Part shown: positions 1 through 11,400 of the stretch, piece by piece
Numbering within the stretch: the first letter of the stretch is position 1
How the letters are laid out: each line of letters opens with the position of its first letter
Assembly: GCA_914767715.1 (NCBI GenBank)
Contig: OU612067.1
Coordinates: 19,473,001 to 19,537,000, forward strand
Source: Membranipora membranacea
Lineage: Eukaryota; Bryozoa; Gymnolaemata; Cheilostomatida; Membraniporidae
Direction of reading: 5' to 3'
DNA: 64,000 nucleotides
Position numbers and translations under genes: made by a program
Notes under the pieces: model-generated
Seen by the model: the letters and a program-made list of their open reading frames with translations, nothing else
The model's database searches: none
Told to the model about the DNA's origin: nothing

Positions 1-151
1 TGTGATGGTTAAGTGTGAGAGGTTTGATGCTACAGTGATTATCATGAGGCAAGATGGAAGTGCTAAGTGATAAGTACAGTACAAGAGCTGAATATCACCA
101 GAATGACTACTCCATAAGTTATAGAGCCTGGCTTAGTTTAGTTTCACTCAC

Positions 152-683
152 CCGACGCATCGACGACTTTCTTAGACTGTTTAGACTGTTTGGGTGGGGT
201 ACTTGTGACTTCTAGTGTCTCAGCGTTGATATATTGTATAGCACCGTTTCCAGTTATTTGAATAGGCAGCATAACCGACCCGGCCACAGGAGGTAACTGA
301 GTGACTGTGACTGGTTGTAGATCGGTAGTCGTGAGGTCGGTAGTCGTGAGTTCGGTAGTGGTTACTGCCTGTACCTGTAGTGCGCCTGTAGGAATCTCTG
401 TGATAGGTAGTATTGGTAACTCCGCTGCACATACAGCTGCTGCGATCGGAGACAGCGGCTGCCTCGACTGTTGAAGCTGAGTTATTTCCTGAGCAGCATG
501 AGATAGTGGGTCGGGTGGCGGCGTGATCGCCTCGACCTTTTGCGGGAGAAGCTCCACAGCTTCAATCTTGGCAGCCGAGGCTATCAGTTCTTTAGCATCA
601 GACTGCTGTGGCTCCACCTGTGTATCCGCCTGCGGCTGGTTCGCTTCATCCACCATCTCGCTGTAGGTTGAGTAAACAATCAT
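152..683 (-). CDS. First coding exon of a Gln/Thr/Pro-rich, transcription-factor-like protein (partial)
   Basis: The exon opens at the ATG complementary to 681-683 and stays open for 177 codons to a good donor (GTGAGTG) at 151-145. The rest of the gene lies off the left edge. The protein is low-complexity, rich in Gln, Thr, Pro, Ala and Val. It has three near-identical TTTEL/TTTDL units from a 15-base repeat (about 307-355), and its end is basic (KQSKQSKK). This composition is typical of activation regions in Sp-type or zinc-finger transcription factors. No DNA-binding domain is inside the window, so the family is not assigned. It is richer in CpG than its surroundings, as expected for a 5' exon near a promoter. 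Confidence 0.6.
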
Positions 684-2621
684 AGCTATAGATTGTACTA
701 CTAGTCTATTTACTACACATTAGTTACGCTGTGCTAGGTCAGTAAATAGGTTGGGAAACCACCCCCACACTACAAATACTACTACACTATAGATAGCTAT
801 GTAAAAGAAATTCGGTTGACTACTCTTCCATAGGGAAATCCAATAGCTAGCATGCGATATGGTCAAATGATTGTTGACAATAACAGGGCTAAATGTATGG
901 GGTATGAACTGAACAGTAAAATGTATGTAGGTTCACCTCATATCTTAATTAGTCACAACTCACTGAGCTTCACCATTGAAGCATGCGAAAGAACGAAGCG
1001 AGGATACCCCCAGTGTATCTTACTACACGCAACTCTATCATCACCACATACACACAAACAGCAGTGATTGGGGACTACCCAACCATGCCTCATAGTTAGT
1101 CAAGCATACAAATTCAATAACGTCCAAAGTAAACAAAACAGCAAGATTAGATTAGGAATACTCACTTGCTAGATGTGTTGAGTGTGTTGGAGCTCATTGA
1201 CTGATTTCGTATATGAAGTGTTGTTGAGCTATGTATAGTTGAGTGTATTGGCTATTACCCTAGGTATTAGCTAGATAGATTAACTCTGTGCCTGTTAGTG
1301 CCCACTGTATAAAATGGCTGAATACTTGCCAGGCAATCTACTGAATATTATAATAACCTCATGAACTCACTATCATTGAGACATGAGCTGCAATTTGATT
1401 GGCTGATGGAAAAGATACAATTTATTATACCTGCCAAGCACTTGGCTATGTATGCCAAACCATACCACATTAATACTGGGCTATTAAATTTATCCAGTCT
1501 CCACCTAAGTTCCTCAAAGGTTCCAATATGTTCTATCAGCCTTAGTCAGTCCATCAAATTTCGATCATCCAGGGGAGATATTCCACAGAGCAGTCCTCAT
1601 AATCCATCAATTTACTGTGACATGAAAATTGTGCGCAAACACTTTTCATGATTTCATAGTGGATTCGGCATATTATTTGAATCCAAACAGGGTGATGAAC
1701 AGAAAATTTAAACAACTGATGTCCCATTTTTCCTGACTGAGTAGGTGCGGGGGATGGGGCAGTCTAACTTCCCCTAATGCTCGTTTGTCCAGCTGTCATA
1801 AAAAGTGAGTTTTTGTCTCTGGACTCAAGTTACTGGGCATGCGTGTTGAAACATTCCGAGATGATTTGTAAAGAATTTTGGCACACCCTGATGATACGAT
1901 AGGCAACGGCACACAAAGAATATACTACCTTGATTATTCGATGAGCAACAAGAAAGTCTATATTTATTATATACACAGCATTGACAATTTTTCCAGATAA
2001 TTTCTTATGCCACATTAATCTGCTATTCTGCTACTCGTTACAAGAAATCCCATAGCTTAAATTTGAAACTGATTTATCCCAGAGCAAACGACAACAACAT
2101 AGAGTGTATCTTGTCTGTTACGGAAGTGATTCCATGGATAGGATTCAATTCAACATATACCTGTCACCACATAGGGCTTGGGGTTTGATAAGTATGAGAA
2201 AAAAAGGGGTTTCCTTACATGCCCGGTGCGACTGTAGGGAATTTATCATGGCTTCATGCTCAAGAAACTTCTCACAAAGTCTCTACCCAGTACAGAGTAA
2301 CAGAACAAAATGTATCCTCATTGCAAAGTATATTTATAGGATATGATGACATAAGGTGGATACAGATTACCAATCATAAACCACATAATAGCCCTAATCT
2401 TCATGTGATGGCCTAAAACAAAGTAATACGTGGTGGGGGGGCATGTAAGAACACATTTAGACTCAAGCAGGTGTGTAAAGTCATTTTATACAAAAAAGCC
2501 TTATTAAGAGACGGTGAGGTTTTTAACTCTTGGCTGTTGGTTACATAGTGTTCGCTAGGTCAAGTCTCAAAGTTGTAGTATCAACGTCTTAACATCTCCA
2601 ATACTCAACGGAAAGTTAAAA

Positions 2622-2858
2622 ATGGCTCCGGGAAGATGGACCAATTTCACGAACTCTGGTGTTAGTAATGCTACACAAAGTTTGCTCAGGAAACACACAT
2701 CCAGAACACAACTGTTAGAAAATTCTGTACGGGAGTGGGAACATGCACTTTACAGTTATTTAATAACAATCTGTATGACAAAACAGGAACCTCCAATTGA
2801 CCTTGTGCAATATGGTGAACAAACTAATAATTACAGCCTCTCCCTGTATCATTTATAG
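2622..2858 (+). CDS. Possible first coding exon, unassigned
   Basis: An ATG in good context (AAAAATGGC) opens 78 codons beginning MAPGRWTNF. A plausible donor (ATG|GTGAAC) lies at about 2813-2814, within the frame. The product has no recognised domain. It could be the 5' exon of the gene whose last exon is 5858-6033, but no intermediate exon was identified. A chance open frame remains likely. Confidence 0.2.
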   Translation: MAPGRWTNFTNSGVSNATQSLLRKHTSRTQLLENSVREWEHALYSYLITICMTKQEPPIDLVQYGEQTNNYSLSLYHL

Positions 2859-4900
2859 ATCAGACCCTGTCATCAGTCTCATCGTAAACCATGAGACTGA
2901 TTGATACTCGTTTTACAACATCCCAAACACTGTCAGCTCCTTCCCGCCTGCTAACACAGCTACAGGTTTTGGGACACTACAATGTCATCGCTACCATTTT
3001 GATAACCAACCATGAATATACTCACTATGTAGAAGCATAACCAAAAGGCCACATTGACATCATTCCCACAATGCAATGTAGCCAATGGCATTACCAAAAA
3101 GGCCAGGTAGAACTTTTTCTGTTCATTAGTTCTCTCATATTTTTTGTATTTTCGGACGTCAGTTGATAAAATATCAAAGACAATATGTTATGCCGGATAA
3201 CCTGGTACTATAGATTTTTCCTCCTTGGCAACAGCTTGACATTAGGCTACAAAGAAGGTTTGAAAGCATTCTGAAAGAAATTTCATGGGGTATGTTTGGC
3301 TCACTGGGTAGGTATAACCCTTCCTGACAAGCACAACTGGAAGGGATATTCAGTGGGAAAATAAAAAAGAAAAATTGAGCCAACAGGAATATTGCAAGAC
3401 ATACATTCAAAGAGGAAGTCAGACCTCCAGGAGGGGAAATAACTAATAATTCCTTCTTCCTCAAGAGAATTAAATCACCAGAACCGCCAACTCATAATCA
3501 ATTGTATCTTAAAATAGATTAATTTCTTTCAGGTGCTTATAGTTTTGCTTCAGCCAATATTATTGGATCAGAATCAAAATGCAGATTTGTTGATTTGCGG
3601 TCTTGACAATGTGGTAAGAGGCCTACCAAAGAGTTTCTTCAGATGCTTAAGAGTGAGATCACATGCGGATGTGTTTGATTGATTGCTGGTTGGTTCGGCT
3701 GCGAATCCTTGGCGTGTAATCTGACGCATACTATAGGCTAACATCGTTGAGAGAACGAAAACTCTGGGAGAAATCAACGCTTCCACCATTTCATAGTTTA
3801 GTCAGGCAAATGACATGACATCACCCTGTCTCCCAGTGCATTCCAGGGAATTCGTAGAAGCTGTGGTTGAATATAAAACCTCACTTTTGCATACAAATTA
3901 GAGAAACTGCTGTTAAGTGTAGGCAAATTTGGTCGCTAGTTGAACCTTTATGAGACAGGCCGATGTCACCCAATAGACTTCTTGCTCTTAGAAGGTGTAT
4001 TTTTACAGGGTCCATATTCCCAGAAACCGCAAGATCATTGCACAGGGTACCACCATGAACAGCAGTAACTTCTGAAGATTATGCAATATTATGCAACGCA
4101 ACCGGACGACAGCATCAACACCAAATCTGACAGCATATCCATCGACGTTTTAAAATCATGATAGGGTCTGCAGAGACTTATCAACTATTTTCTGAAAAGC
4201 TACAGCAGACTTTCAGAGAACACTAGTAAACTGGTATTCTAGAGTACTGGTATTCCAGCTGGTACTTGTGCGGGTTTTAGAGATGGAGAACAGGACTTGC
4301 TGACCGGCACTTCATTAAGCGGAAGATCACACCATAAACATAGAAATACTTTAGTATTCATATAAGATCACACACACAGAGTGATGGCTGGCTAGGGGAG
4401 ACAATTCCAGATAAACACAGTGTCATGGCATCTGCCCAATTTCCCAATAGTCCTTCCCACTGATATACGCTGAATTCATATCAATGGTCCTTCCAATTAG
4501 ATAATATCTGAATATAAATTAGATTCCCCAGCAGACAAACCCATCACTCAAATTTTTCTGAATATCTTGGATAAATACTGCATATTTATGGTAATTCAGG
4601 TCTTAGCCTATCCTTACATTAATCCTCATATTACATACAAGGGCTTCTAACTCTTAAACGCAGTGAATACAAAAAGTGTCATTTGGTATTATTTGGTAAA
4701 GGGGGTTTGATTGATGCAATAGCTTACATGAGGTAAAACAAGACACGGAGAGGCTATTATCAATGAAAGACAGCCACCTAAAAATATAACAATAAAACAT
4801 ATCAATTTAATGCTTTCCAGGGGCCTGCTAATGGCACTCTAGGAGTAGGCTATTACCTAATCATGAAAACAGAAATTCTGCAAATAACTGTTGTTAGATA

Positions 4901-4996
4901 GCATACCCTAGCCTAAGCAGGCTGTCGGGGATTGGTAGGCAGGTGTCCCTCCGGCCTCCACCCTTCCCTAACAGCCTATCCAGGCTAGGCATACCC
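4901..4996. mobile_element. GC-rich 80-bp hairpin insertion with 8-bp direct repeats (MITE-like)
   Basis: The direct repeat GCATACCC occurs at 4901-4908 and 4989-4996. It flanks about 80 bp whose ends are imperfect inverted repeats: TAGCCTAAGCAGGCTGTCGG at the left against the complement of TAACAGCCTATCCAGGCTAG at the right. The core is markedly more GC-rich than its surroundings. An 8-bp target duplication is the length made by hAT transposases, but the ends do not show a recognised hAT terminus, so the superfamily is open. Confidence 0.5.
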
Positions 4997-5857
4997 CACA
5001 CCAAAAGCATCATTTGTTAAATTTTAATTAGACATTATTTAGATTAAGTCGGTCAATGAAACACTGTTGAGGGTTTCATCGTGTAGGGTATTATCAATTA
5101 TTATTTATCCCTTTTCCGCAAACTGATAGAATAGCGTTCTTTTTCTTCAGTCACATTATCTGTTGAGGCCAATCAATCAAATATTTTACCGATGAAAAAC
5201 AGATCGGTGCTTTGACACCCGACACGACACCATGAAATGACGCAGGTCACTGACTCATCCAGCCTAGTCATACCATTGAGGTAAGTTTTGACAAATTAAT
5301 ATTTCATATCATATCGATCTCCAAATTTAATAAGCGAATTCCCACAATAATCAGACATTGAAACAATTCCAAATAGCCAGTGACCACTTATGTTAATGGG
5401 GATCTTAGCCGCAATTACACCATTACACAATCCGGTAATGAAACACGATTTCCTTATCAAAAAATAAAATGGAAGGTAATTTTGTCAAGAGTAAACAGGT
5501 TGCTGTAATTTTTTGCCTATGAATAATCAGTTTTTTCACATCACATTATTAGAAGAGGATTTCATGCAAGCTCGTTGCTCGTTACCTGTTGCATTGAGAA
5601 ACCATGGTAAAAATTTAAAAGCTGAATAATTTAATTTTCCAGTGAGGCTTCTCCAATTATGGCTGACCAACAATCAAAGAGAAGCTATACTTATTGCAAC
5701 CGACTAAAAATGGATGACTTTCCTGTGTAGATAACAATGGTCTTCCCTTGATTCTACTTTTGACATCGATACAGTAATTATTTCTAAAACTATAAAAACT
5801 AAGAACCCATACTTGCCAAGTAATTTAAATTCAAAAGTGGGAGATTTCAATTTACAG

Positions 5858-6033
5858 CGATACTGCATCGCATCTCGGTGCTACGAGGGCGCAAAGGACC
5901 TAAGCGATCCACCAAGGGGGTTGGGGGCAGTGTGAGCCCCAATGGTGTCGCAGATGGAGCCCCGGCCGCTGATGCTCTGAGAGCATCTGTAGCCACTAGA
6001 AAGGGCTTTAAACGCATATTTGATCTCAAATAG
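5858..6033 (+). CDS. Terminal exon of an unassigned plus-strand gene
   Basis: A polypyrimidine-TTTACAG acceptor ends at 5857. In the frame entered with two bases, 57 codons run to a TAG at 6031-6033. The peptide is basic and Ala/Gly/Val-rich, starting ILHRISVLRGRKGPKRS and ending RKGFKRIFDLK. The exon is distinctly GC-rich (GCC, CCG and GGG codons) against an AT-rich background, and only this frame is open throughout. Upstream exons were not located and the family is not recognised. It converges on the minus-strand LUC7-like gene that ends at 8401. Confidence 0.5.
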
Positions 6034-8264
6034 TTTCATGTTTGTACTTTGTACTAGTAATAAAATATTAAACTGAGGTGAAATACACTTTAAACACTTA
6101 CCATCAACACATGGGACTTACATACCCTTACTTTGCCAATGTCCAGTGTCAACTTCCCATTGACAATAATATACTGAATTTTAATACAACAGGTATTTTG
6201 TTTACATTATTGAATAGCACAATTCCTTTTATTTTTGTGTGCAAATACCTTACCAGTAACTCATCAACAATTTCTTGGATAATCACTAAAAAAATGTGAT
6301 AGGGCTGGTTTCTCTCAAATCTGGTGGAAATAGAGGTGAGAATTACAAAAAGAGGGAAGTGGGCAAAATTTGGTGTGGAAATCTGGAGGGTACCACCTAA
6401 ATAGGGAAACTTAGCAAGTATGAGAACGCTAACTAGAACATAATACCCTTATTAATTCATACAACAAACAAGCAATGGGCCAGTAAAGCCAAAGTCACCA
6501 TTTTGGCTTTCTGATGTCGGAGTTCGATAAAATAAAGAGTCTGCCTAAATGTGAGCTAGTCTTAAAATAAGCTTTATATGAAATTTATTTCAAACTTAAC
6601 CAATCATGCAAATCGGAATATGTTTTACTTCACATCTGCGAAATGTGAATCAGCTTATTTTAGCTAGCTAACATAAGTGTCAAACAAAGATGAGACAACT
6701 CCATAGAGCCGAAGCTTGTATGAAACATGCTGAATTTAATTTTACATCACAACCTCATTTAATTCAATTTTTGTAATTGTGACAATTCTCAATTCCTTCT
6801 ACCTAACTCATCATGGATGTATTTTTATATTGAAAAGGGGAAAAATTTCTTTTTAGGCATTTGACTTGATTTTCTGTCATCAAACATGTTTGTATTTAAT
6901 GAAATAAAAGGTCTATTACGAGGTAGCCACTCAAAATTGAACTCTATTTCACATCCAACTCACACAACAATGCCATTAAAAAAGTGCAGAATCTGAAGAA
7001 GCACAAAATTTGGTATATTATAAGAGGAACAAATACAAAAATAATGAAATATTTAGCAACAATTATTCCCAATTATTATATCATATTCTAGAGGTGTCAT
7101 AATCCGATAATAATACAATATTTTTGACACCTCTAATTTGGCAATGGCACAATGGCTAAGAGCATGGAGTGATAGTCTCTCCTTACAGCATCTTTGGCAG
7201 GTCAAATGATGTACCATTTGGGTACATATGTCCAAATATAATCAATGTTGTGAAACATTACGGTTATACAATGGCGATGTGATGACCAATTTATTTATAT
7301 AAGAAGCCTTAAAGCTGCCAAGTTTTTCTGTGACTTTCATTAAACCTTACAGCATATTTGGCAGGTCAAATGATGTACCATTCGGGTACATATGTCCAAA
7401 TATAATATATAAGACGCCTTAAAGCTGCCAAGTTTTTCTGTGACTTCCTTTTAAAATTGTGTATCAAGAATTAAAATACTGGTCAACCCAACCAAGGAGT
7501 TAACTCCTTGTCCCAACTATGTATGCAACAGGAAAGTTTCTTTCCATTTCGTTGTTTGAAAGTTTAGTCATAGCCCTGCAGCCCGTTCAATGTAACTTAT
7601 CTAGTGCAATCAGCAAAAAGCCGAACTAGAAGCTCAAAAATCTGTGAGGATCTACAGACCTCACAAATAGTGAGAAGACGCATTTTTTTACGGCAGTCGA
7701 GCATTTTCTTTCAATTTCCTCTGAAATACCTCTCGTTGCAACCCACCCATATTTCGAGAAAACTCCGTTAAAAAAACTAGTTATAATATTTCATTTTATT
7801 GAACATAAATCAGCATAAGAAGATACAGATAGGTGACATAAATTTACTATACAATGGGTCAGATGCCATAATGATAAGACTTTTATGTAGAGAAACTTTG
7901 ATGGAATCGATGGAATTAGCCTGATAAATACATATTAAAAATGGACATCAAGATAAAACAACAGAATATTCAGAAAATGACAAGATATTTAGATTGAAAT
8001 CATGGAGGCCAATTTGCTCTTCTTTCCACTAATGTATGATCTCAAGTGTAAGCTAAGACCCGTGGACATCCATCCAACACAATCTTTGATCTATTGTACA
8101 AAGTCAATTTTCGGAACTCTATTGTCTACATCCTTCCCAATGAAAAACTTCCATCTAGTTCATAATAATGCATAGATAGACATTCAACTCCTTAATCAAT
8201 CTGTTCTTACCTTTCAATTCCACCATATCAAGAATATAGACCATTAAAACTATATACAAAACAA
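6034..8264. other. Intergenic region between convergent genes
   Basis: This region lies between the plus-strand terminal exon and the 3' end of the LUC7-like gene. No exon is recognised in it. It contains the partly duplicated segment described separately (7130-7450) and otherwise looks like AT-rich unique sequence. Confidence 0.5.
7130..7450. repeat. Local duplication of a roughly 60-100 bp segment next to a tRNA-like sequence
   Basis: The stretch from CCTTACAGCAT through GGGTACATATGTCCAAATAT occurs at about 7181-7240 and again at about 7346-7405. It is followed in both cases by a second shared piece (CCTTAAAGCTGCCAAGTTTT) at about 7306 and 7417. The left copy is preceded at 7138-7180 by GGCACAATGGCTAAGAGCAT, which resembles the 5' half of a tRNA, so this may be a SINE fragment with a duplicated tail. 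Confidence 0.55.
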
Positions 8265-8270
8265 TTTATT
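8265..8270 (-). terminator. Candidate polyadenylation signal of the LUC7-like gene
   Basis: TTTATT on the plus strand reads AATAAA on the gene strand, about 130 bases past the stop codon at 8401-8403. Spacing suits a short 3' UTR. Other AT-rich hexamers nearby could serve instead. Confidence 0.4.
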
Positions 8271-8400
8271 GATAATATGAAGGCAAAGTGATGTAGCCAT
8301 TTTATATGTTTGATGGTAATAGAGGCTGCAGCCACACATCGATAAAGGTAAGGTAGAGCGTTAGTGATGGTGACGCCGTGTTACAAAGATCAGTATCTAT

Positions 8401-11400
8401 CTAATCACCGTTCTCTCCTCGGGATCCACTTCTTCTATCGCGTCTGTCTCTCGACCTATCAATAGAGAGGAATTTATGAATTAAAAATGGAAAAATGAAA
8501 TAATTCACCATAATATGTACAAACATTGCAGCAAGTCCTTTATTGTCATTGGCACCATGGAGGAATCGCTCTGTCAACATCAGATTTCATAGTTTCTAAC
8601 ACTAGATAACATCAAACAAGTTTGTCAAGAAAAAAACGAGATAATTTTTCCATCTAATAGGATAGATGGATGGAGAAAATATCTCATTTTATACTTGACA
8701 AACTATTTGGATAGATGGAACAGACTTTTTCAACTCATACCATATAGTGGTGATTTTTTTGTATAAAATTACGCGTATGCTAGTCCGGACAAAAAATCTA
8801 ATGGTGCATACATATACGCTACATTGTATGGAAGCCCGAAACAATCAATTGACCATCACTGGTTGTGCAATGTGTAAAAAGTTCCTTTATTACACTGGAC
8901 TTCAACAAAAAGAAAGATTTTTTTCGGCCTGATCAAAGATAGGAAGGCAAACTATTTTTTTTTATCATTATCAGGAGTCAGCCATATTGCCGAAAGGAAC
9001 CTGTTTGCTATATTTTTTGAGTTCAATCAGTTACGTATCATTAGCAAGGCTATAAACACACGGCACAGATCTGCTATACTACTAAGATCAGTCTGCCAGA
9101 TAGTCGCCAAGCATTCAAATATTCTTATCATTATGTATCATCTGTACATATAACAAGCCATGGTGAGGAATAGCCTCTGTCTCCCTGTGCACCTCGTTTA
9201 AGGGGGTTTAATAACCTCCATTATTGTCAACTTATCGGCTAAAGTTGAGAATGCTCAGCTACGCTTCCAGTGCGTTTTATTTCTATTCTTCGAACAGTGA
9301 TTAGAGACATTTTTGGCTGCCAGCTATCTGTAGAGATCGCTATCACGGGTATTAAACTGTCAATAGTATTTCAGCTTTCAAGTTAGCACTGTCACCAGAT
9401 ATTCCTCTGCACCCTTCCCACCATCACCTCGTCATCACAAAATCTGACAGCTCTAATACGATTGCCCTCAGATTTAGATGGCTAATAAATTCACATCTCC
9501 TATCCTCCTCCTACAAGCCGCTCAATTATTCCAGCCGCTTAACAAAAATTGATTGCCAATTACAAATTTTGGCTACAAAATTATGAATTATGTGTATGAT
9601 TTGTTTCGTATTGACTATAAATTGAACTTTTGCCTGGCGCCTAATTAGCGTCTTTCAAGGAGGGAGTGCTGCGCGATATAGTAAAAAGAAGCAATAGTCA
9701 AAATTCCTTTATTGAATGTCAACTTGGTCCTTTCTCATTTTTAAAAATACAAAAGTCCATTTTGATATATGCTAATTTGTACCTATTGTTTCAAACTTGA
9801 AACAATTTTCCGGCAGTTTTCGGCAGAGAAATTTGGGATTCGAGCATATTTTGCATACTAGCCAGTGCATATGAAATTGAATGTGCCACCAAAAATTATG
9901 GTTAGATTTATGATGCATGGTCTTCATTTCCCTACCAACTCTTGTCCTCATTTCACGCTTTTAAAGGGTAACTCAGACGGACACGCAATACTAGCCAAGT
10001 GTGAGAAAATGTGGTTTTACATTTATCAATGTTCTGTGGCTCGCTGGGCAAGAAATCATCTGCTCAAAAGTACTGATGGAAACATTAGCCAGTTGGCTGG
10101 AGATTTTTGTGGTCAAGCAAAAAATAAGCAGAACAAACCAGAAACCACAGACAATCATGCGGATGGGTGCACAATTTTACTATTCTTCCCTCCAGAAAAG
10201 TCGCAGCTATTCAACGAGACTTGGCCCGGAGTATATCCAGCCTCATTTCAACCGAGCTTAGCTTGGGAGGCATTTAACTTTAACCACATCGATAAAGATG
10301 GGAAAACAGAAGCATTCAACCAACTCATTTTGTTCATGATCTGCTTTTGGCCAGGACAACGATTTGATTTAAAACACAGCCACGGGGGGGGGGGGGGAAT
10401 ATAAGTGAAAGTGTAATCAGTAGATCAGCAGATTTGTGAAAATCATAACGCATATTGCTTTTTATATCTCGACTAACTGCCTGGTCAAGTGACATTTGGG
10501 CTTCAAATGATTACGTCTTATTGACGTCATGTTGTGTTATGGTATTGTTTTATAACATTAAAGCTTCCATCATTATGTCCATCTTGTACGGCTTGCCAAG
10601 ATTGTGATCAGAATAAAAATGATTTAAAAAACTAGGATTTAACGGCAGATAACCTAAGCTGAAGCTCGATCAAGTCGGATCCAATTTTCCCGCATTTGGA
10701 ATTTGAGCCGCCACGGCTCACCAGAAGAATGGGAACGCGGACAAAGTTGATCTAAAGTAGTGCTATGAGTGATCCTACCTGGATCTGCGCCTGTTCCCTC
10801 TGTCTCTGGATCTCGATCTACGTCTATCCCGAGATCTGAATAAACAAAAAATCAAAAGCAAAATAATGTGAGTGTAATCAATTAGAAAATTAAGACAACC
10901 TTCAAAGTTGACTATAACGAGTATCACAGTATGTAGGATGAGTTGTAGGTTTTTAATAAATATTAACTGCTCTTTCCCTGAATGAAGTCGATAATATCTA
11001 TCCGAACAGATCTAGAGACACACTTTCTCAGGTTAAAAAAACGTGGCTTGAAAAAAATGAATGTATGCCCGAATCTTCCCAAAATAAAGACTAAAGACTC
11101 AAATGATCCCACCCTAGAGGAGTTATTTCTAGGAAGGAAAGTTTGCCTTTTTTGCGCATTCTAAAATGGTGAAATTTAGTGCTAACTGCTAGCTCACGTT
11201 TACCTATCCTCATGATTTTACATGAACTCCCTCCTTAGTTGGCTTATATTGGTGCTAGCAAACACTGAGTCAACCCATAACTAGCTTAATCGAACTCTAG
11301 ATAAAATATATTCCTCTCATGTAATTTATATAAAGGTGACAGTTATTCATACCGTCTTCTCTCCCTGCTGCGACGTCGTCTGTCACCTCCGCGAGCTCCT

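Larger units (their letters stand above)
684..5857. other. Mostly non-coding interval
   Basis: This interval separates the minus-strand exon ending at 683 from the plus-strand terminal exon at 5858. The short open frames here have no recognisable domain. The best coding candidate is a plus-strand ATG frame at 2622-2858 (78 codons, good start context, possible donor after 2813, GTGAAC). I list it only as a possible first exon of the gene ending at 6033, because no connecting exons were found. A GTAAGT donor occurs near 5280, but the preceding candidate exon has stops in all frames, so it could only be untranslated. A TATAAAA occurs at 1308-1314. Confidence 0.4.

Noticed and set aside
9865-10404. 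179-codon plus-strand open frame in a LUC7L intron
   Set aside because: No recognisable domain, no supportive splice or regulatory context, atypical composition and a poly(G)-encoded glycine tail. Treated as chance.
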